Below, piece after piece: positions 63,978 to 64,000 of a stretch of DNA of 64,000 bases. Origin of the DNA: Thermopolyspora flexuosa (GTDB lineage: Bacteria > Actinomycetota > Actinomycetes > Streptosporangiales > Streptosporangiaceae). Position numbers and translations under genes: made by a program. The stretch lies in NCBI RefSeq assembly GCF_006716785.1, contig NZ_VFPQ01000001.1, forward strand, positions 620,001 through 684,000, given 5' to 3'. A model generated the notes under the pieces. The model did no database searches, was not told where the DNA came from, and worked only from the letters and a program-made list of their open reading frames with translations. The stretch's first letter is position 1. Every line of letters starts with the position of its first letter.

Positions 63978-64000
63978 GGCCGGACGAGCCGCTGATCCGC
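63974..64000 (+). CDS. Start of the next gene, probably an osmoprotectant ABC permease (cut by window edge)
   Basis: A GTG at 63974 overlaps the stop of the ATPase gene as GTGA and opens a frame of nine visible codons (VRPDEPLIR). The call as permease rests only on the expected operon order. Confidence 0.4.

Overview
The window is high-GC, densely packed actinobacterial chromosome. Gene content (WhiB1 beside PdtaS, RsbW-SigF, nickel SOD with SodX, Kgd, KstR, an XRE/DUF397 pair) and the frequent GTG/TTG starts point to Streptosporangiales. A thermophilic relative such as Thermobispora is plausible, but the genus is a guess. No rRNA, tRNA or CRISPR array was recognised.

Layout. 1-7.2 kb holds regulators and stress genes: a GntR regulator cut by the window edge, pdtaS, whiB1 with a CRP-like site and two hairpins, a lipid kinase, rsbW-sigF, divergent sodN/sodX and a CGNR zinc-finger regulator. 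7.2-11.2 kb holds a polar amino-acid ABC transporter and malic enzyme. 11.3-19.3 kb is a tandem array of four secreted trypsin-fold proteins. Two lie in a virtually identical 1,983-bp duplication that includes promoter and terminator. Three of the four have Asp in place of the catalytic Ser, and the same three carry near-perfect CRP-type palindromes upstream. 19.4-29.8 kb holds a quinone-oxidoreductase-like gene, an autoregulated-looking PadR/DUF4097 operon, kgd, an MBL hydrolase and a steroid/acyl-type SDR. 30.1-37.3 kb is a sugar operon: ROK regulator, ABC transporter, Gfo/Idh oxidoreductase and sugar isomerase, with a triple-repeat operator. 37.5-46.6 kb holds a split RibD, a STAS protein, a ferredoxin, a PPOX-fold protein, a degraded XRE/DUF397 pair, a glycosyltransferase/methyltransferase/toroid-protein operon and gmd.

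47-51 kb carries a KstR-like TetR regulator, a cytochrome P450 and a GDSL lipase. Several sites matching the published KstR operator pattern lie between genes here, and a near-match lies before the SDR at 28.9 kb. This suggests a small steroid/branched-lipid regulon.

51.6-58.7 kb is the most unusual locus, a likely operon of SDR, MFS exporter, Tat-exported bicovalent FAD oxidase, UDP-GlcNAc-2-epimerase-like enzyme, a cupin-like protein and a beta-propeller protein. The last two resemble the two halves of fungal aldos-2-ulose dehydratase, split into adjacent genes. An MmyB-type regulator and a transposase-fold protein lacking catalytic acidic residues follow. The window ends with a membrane-tethered ECF-sigma-like protein and the start of an osmoprotectant ABC operon.

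All functional statements come from reading the sequence and from recalled family knowledge. No database search was run.
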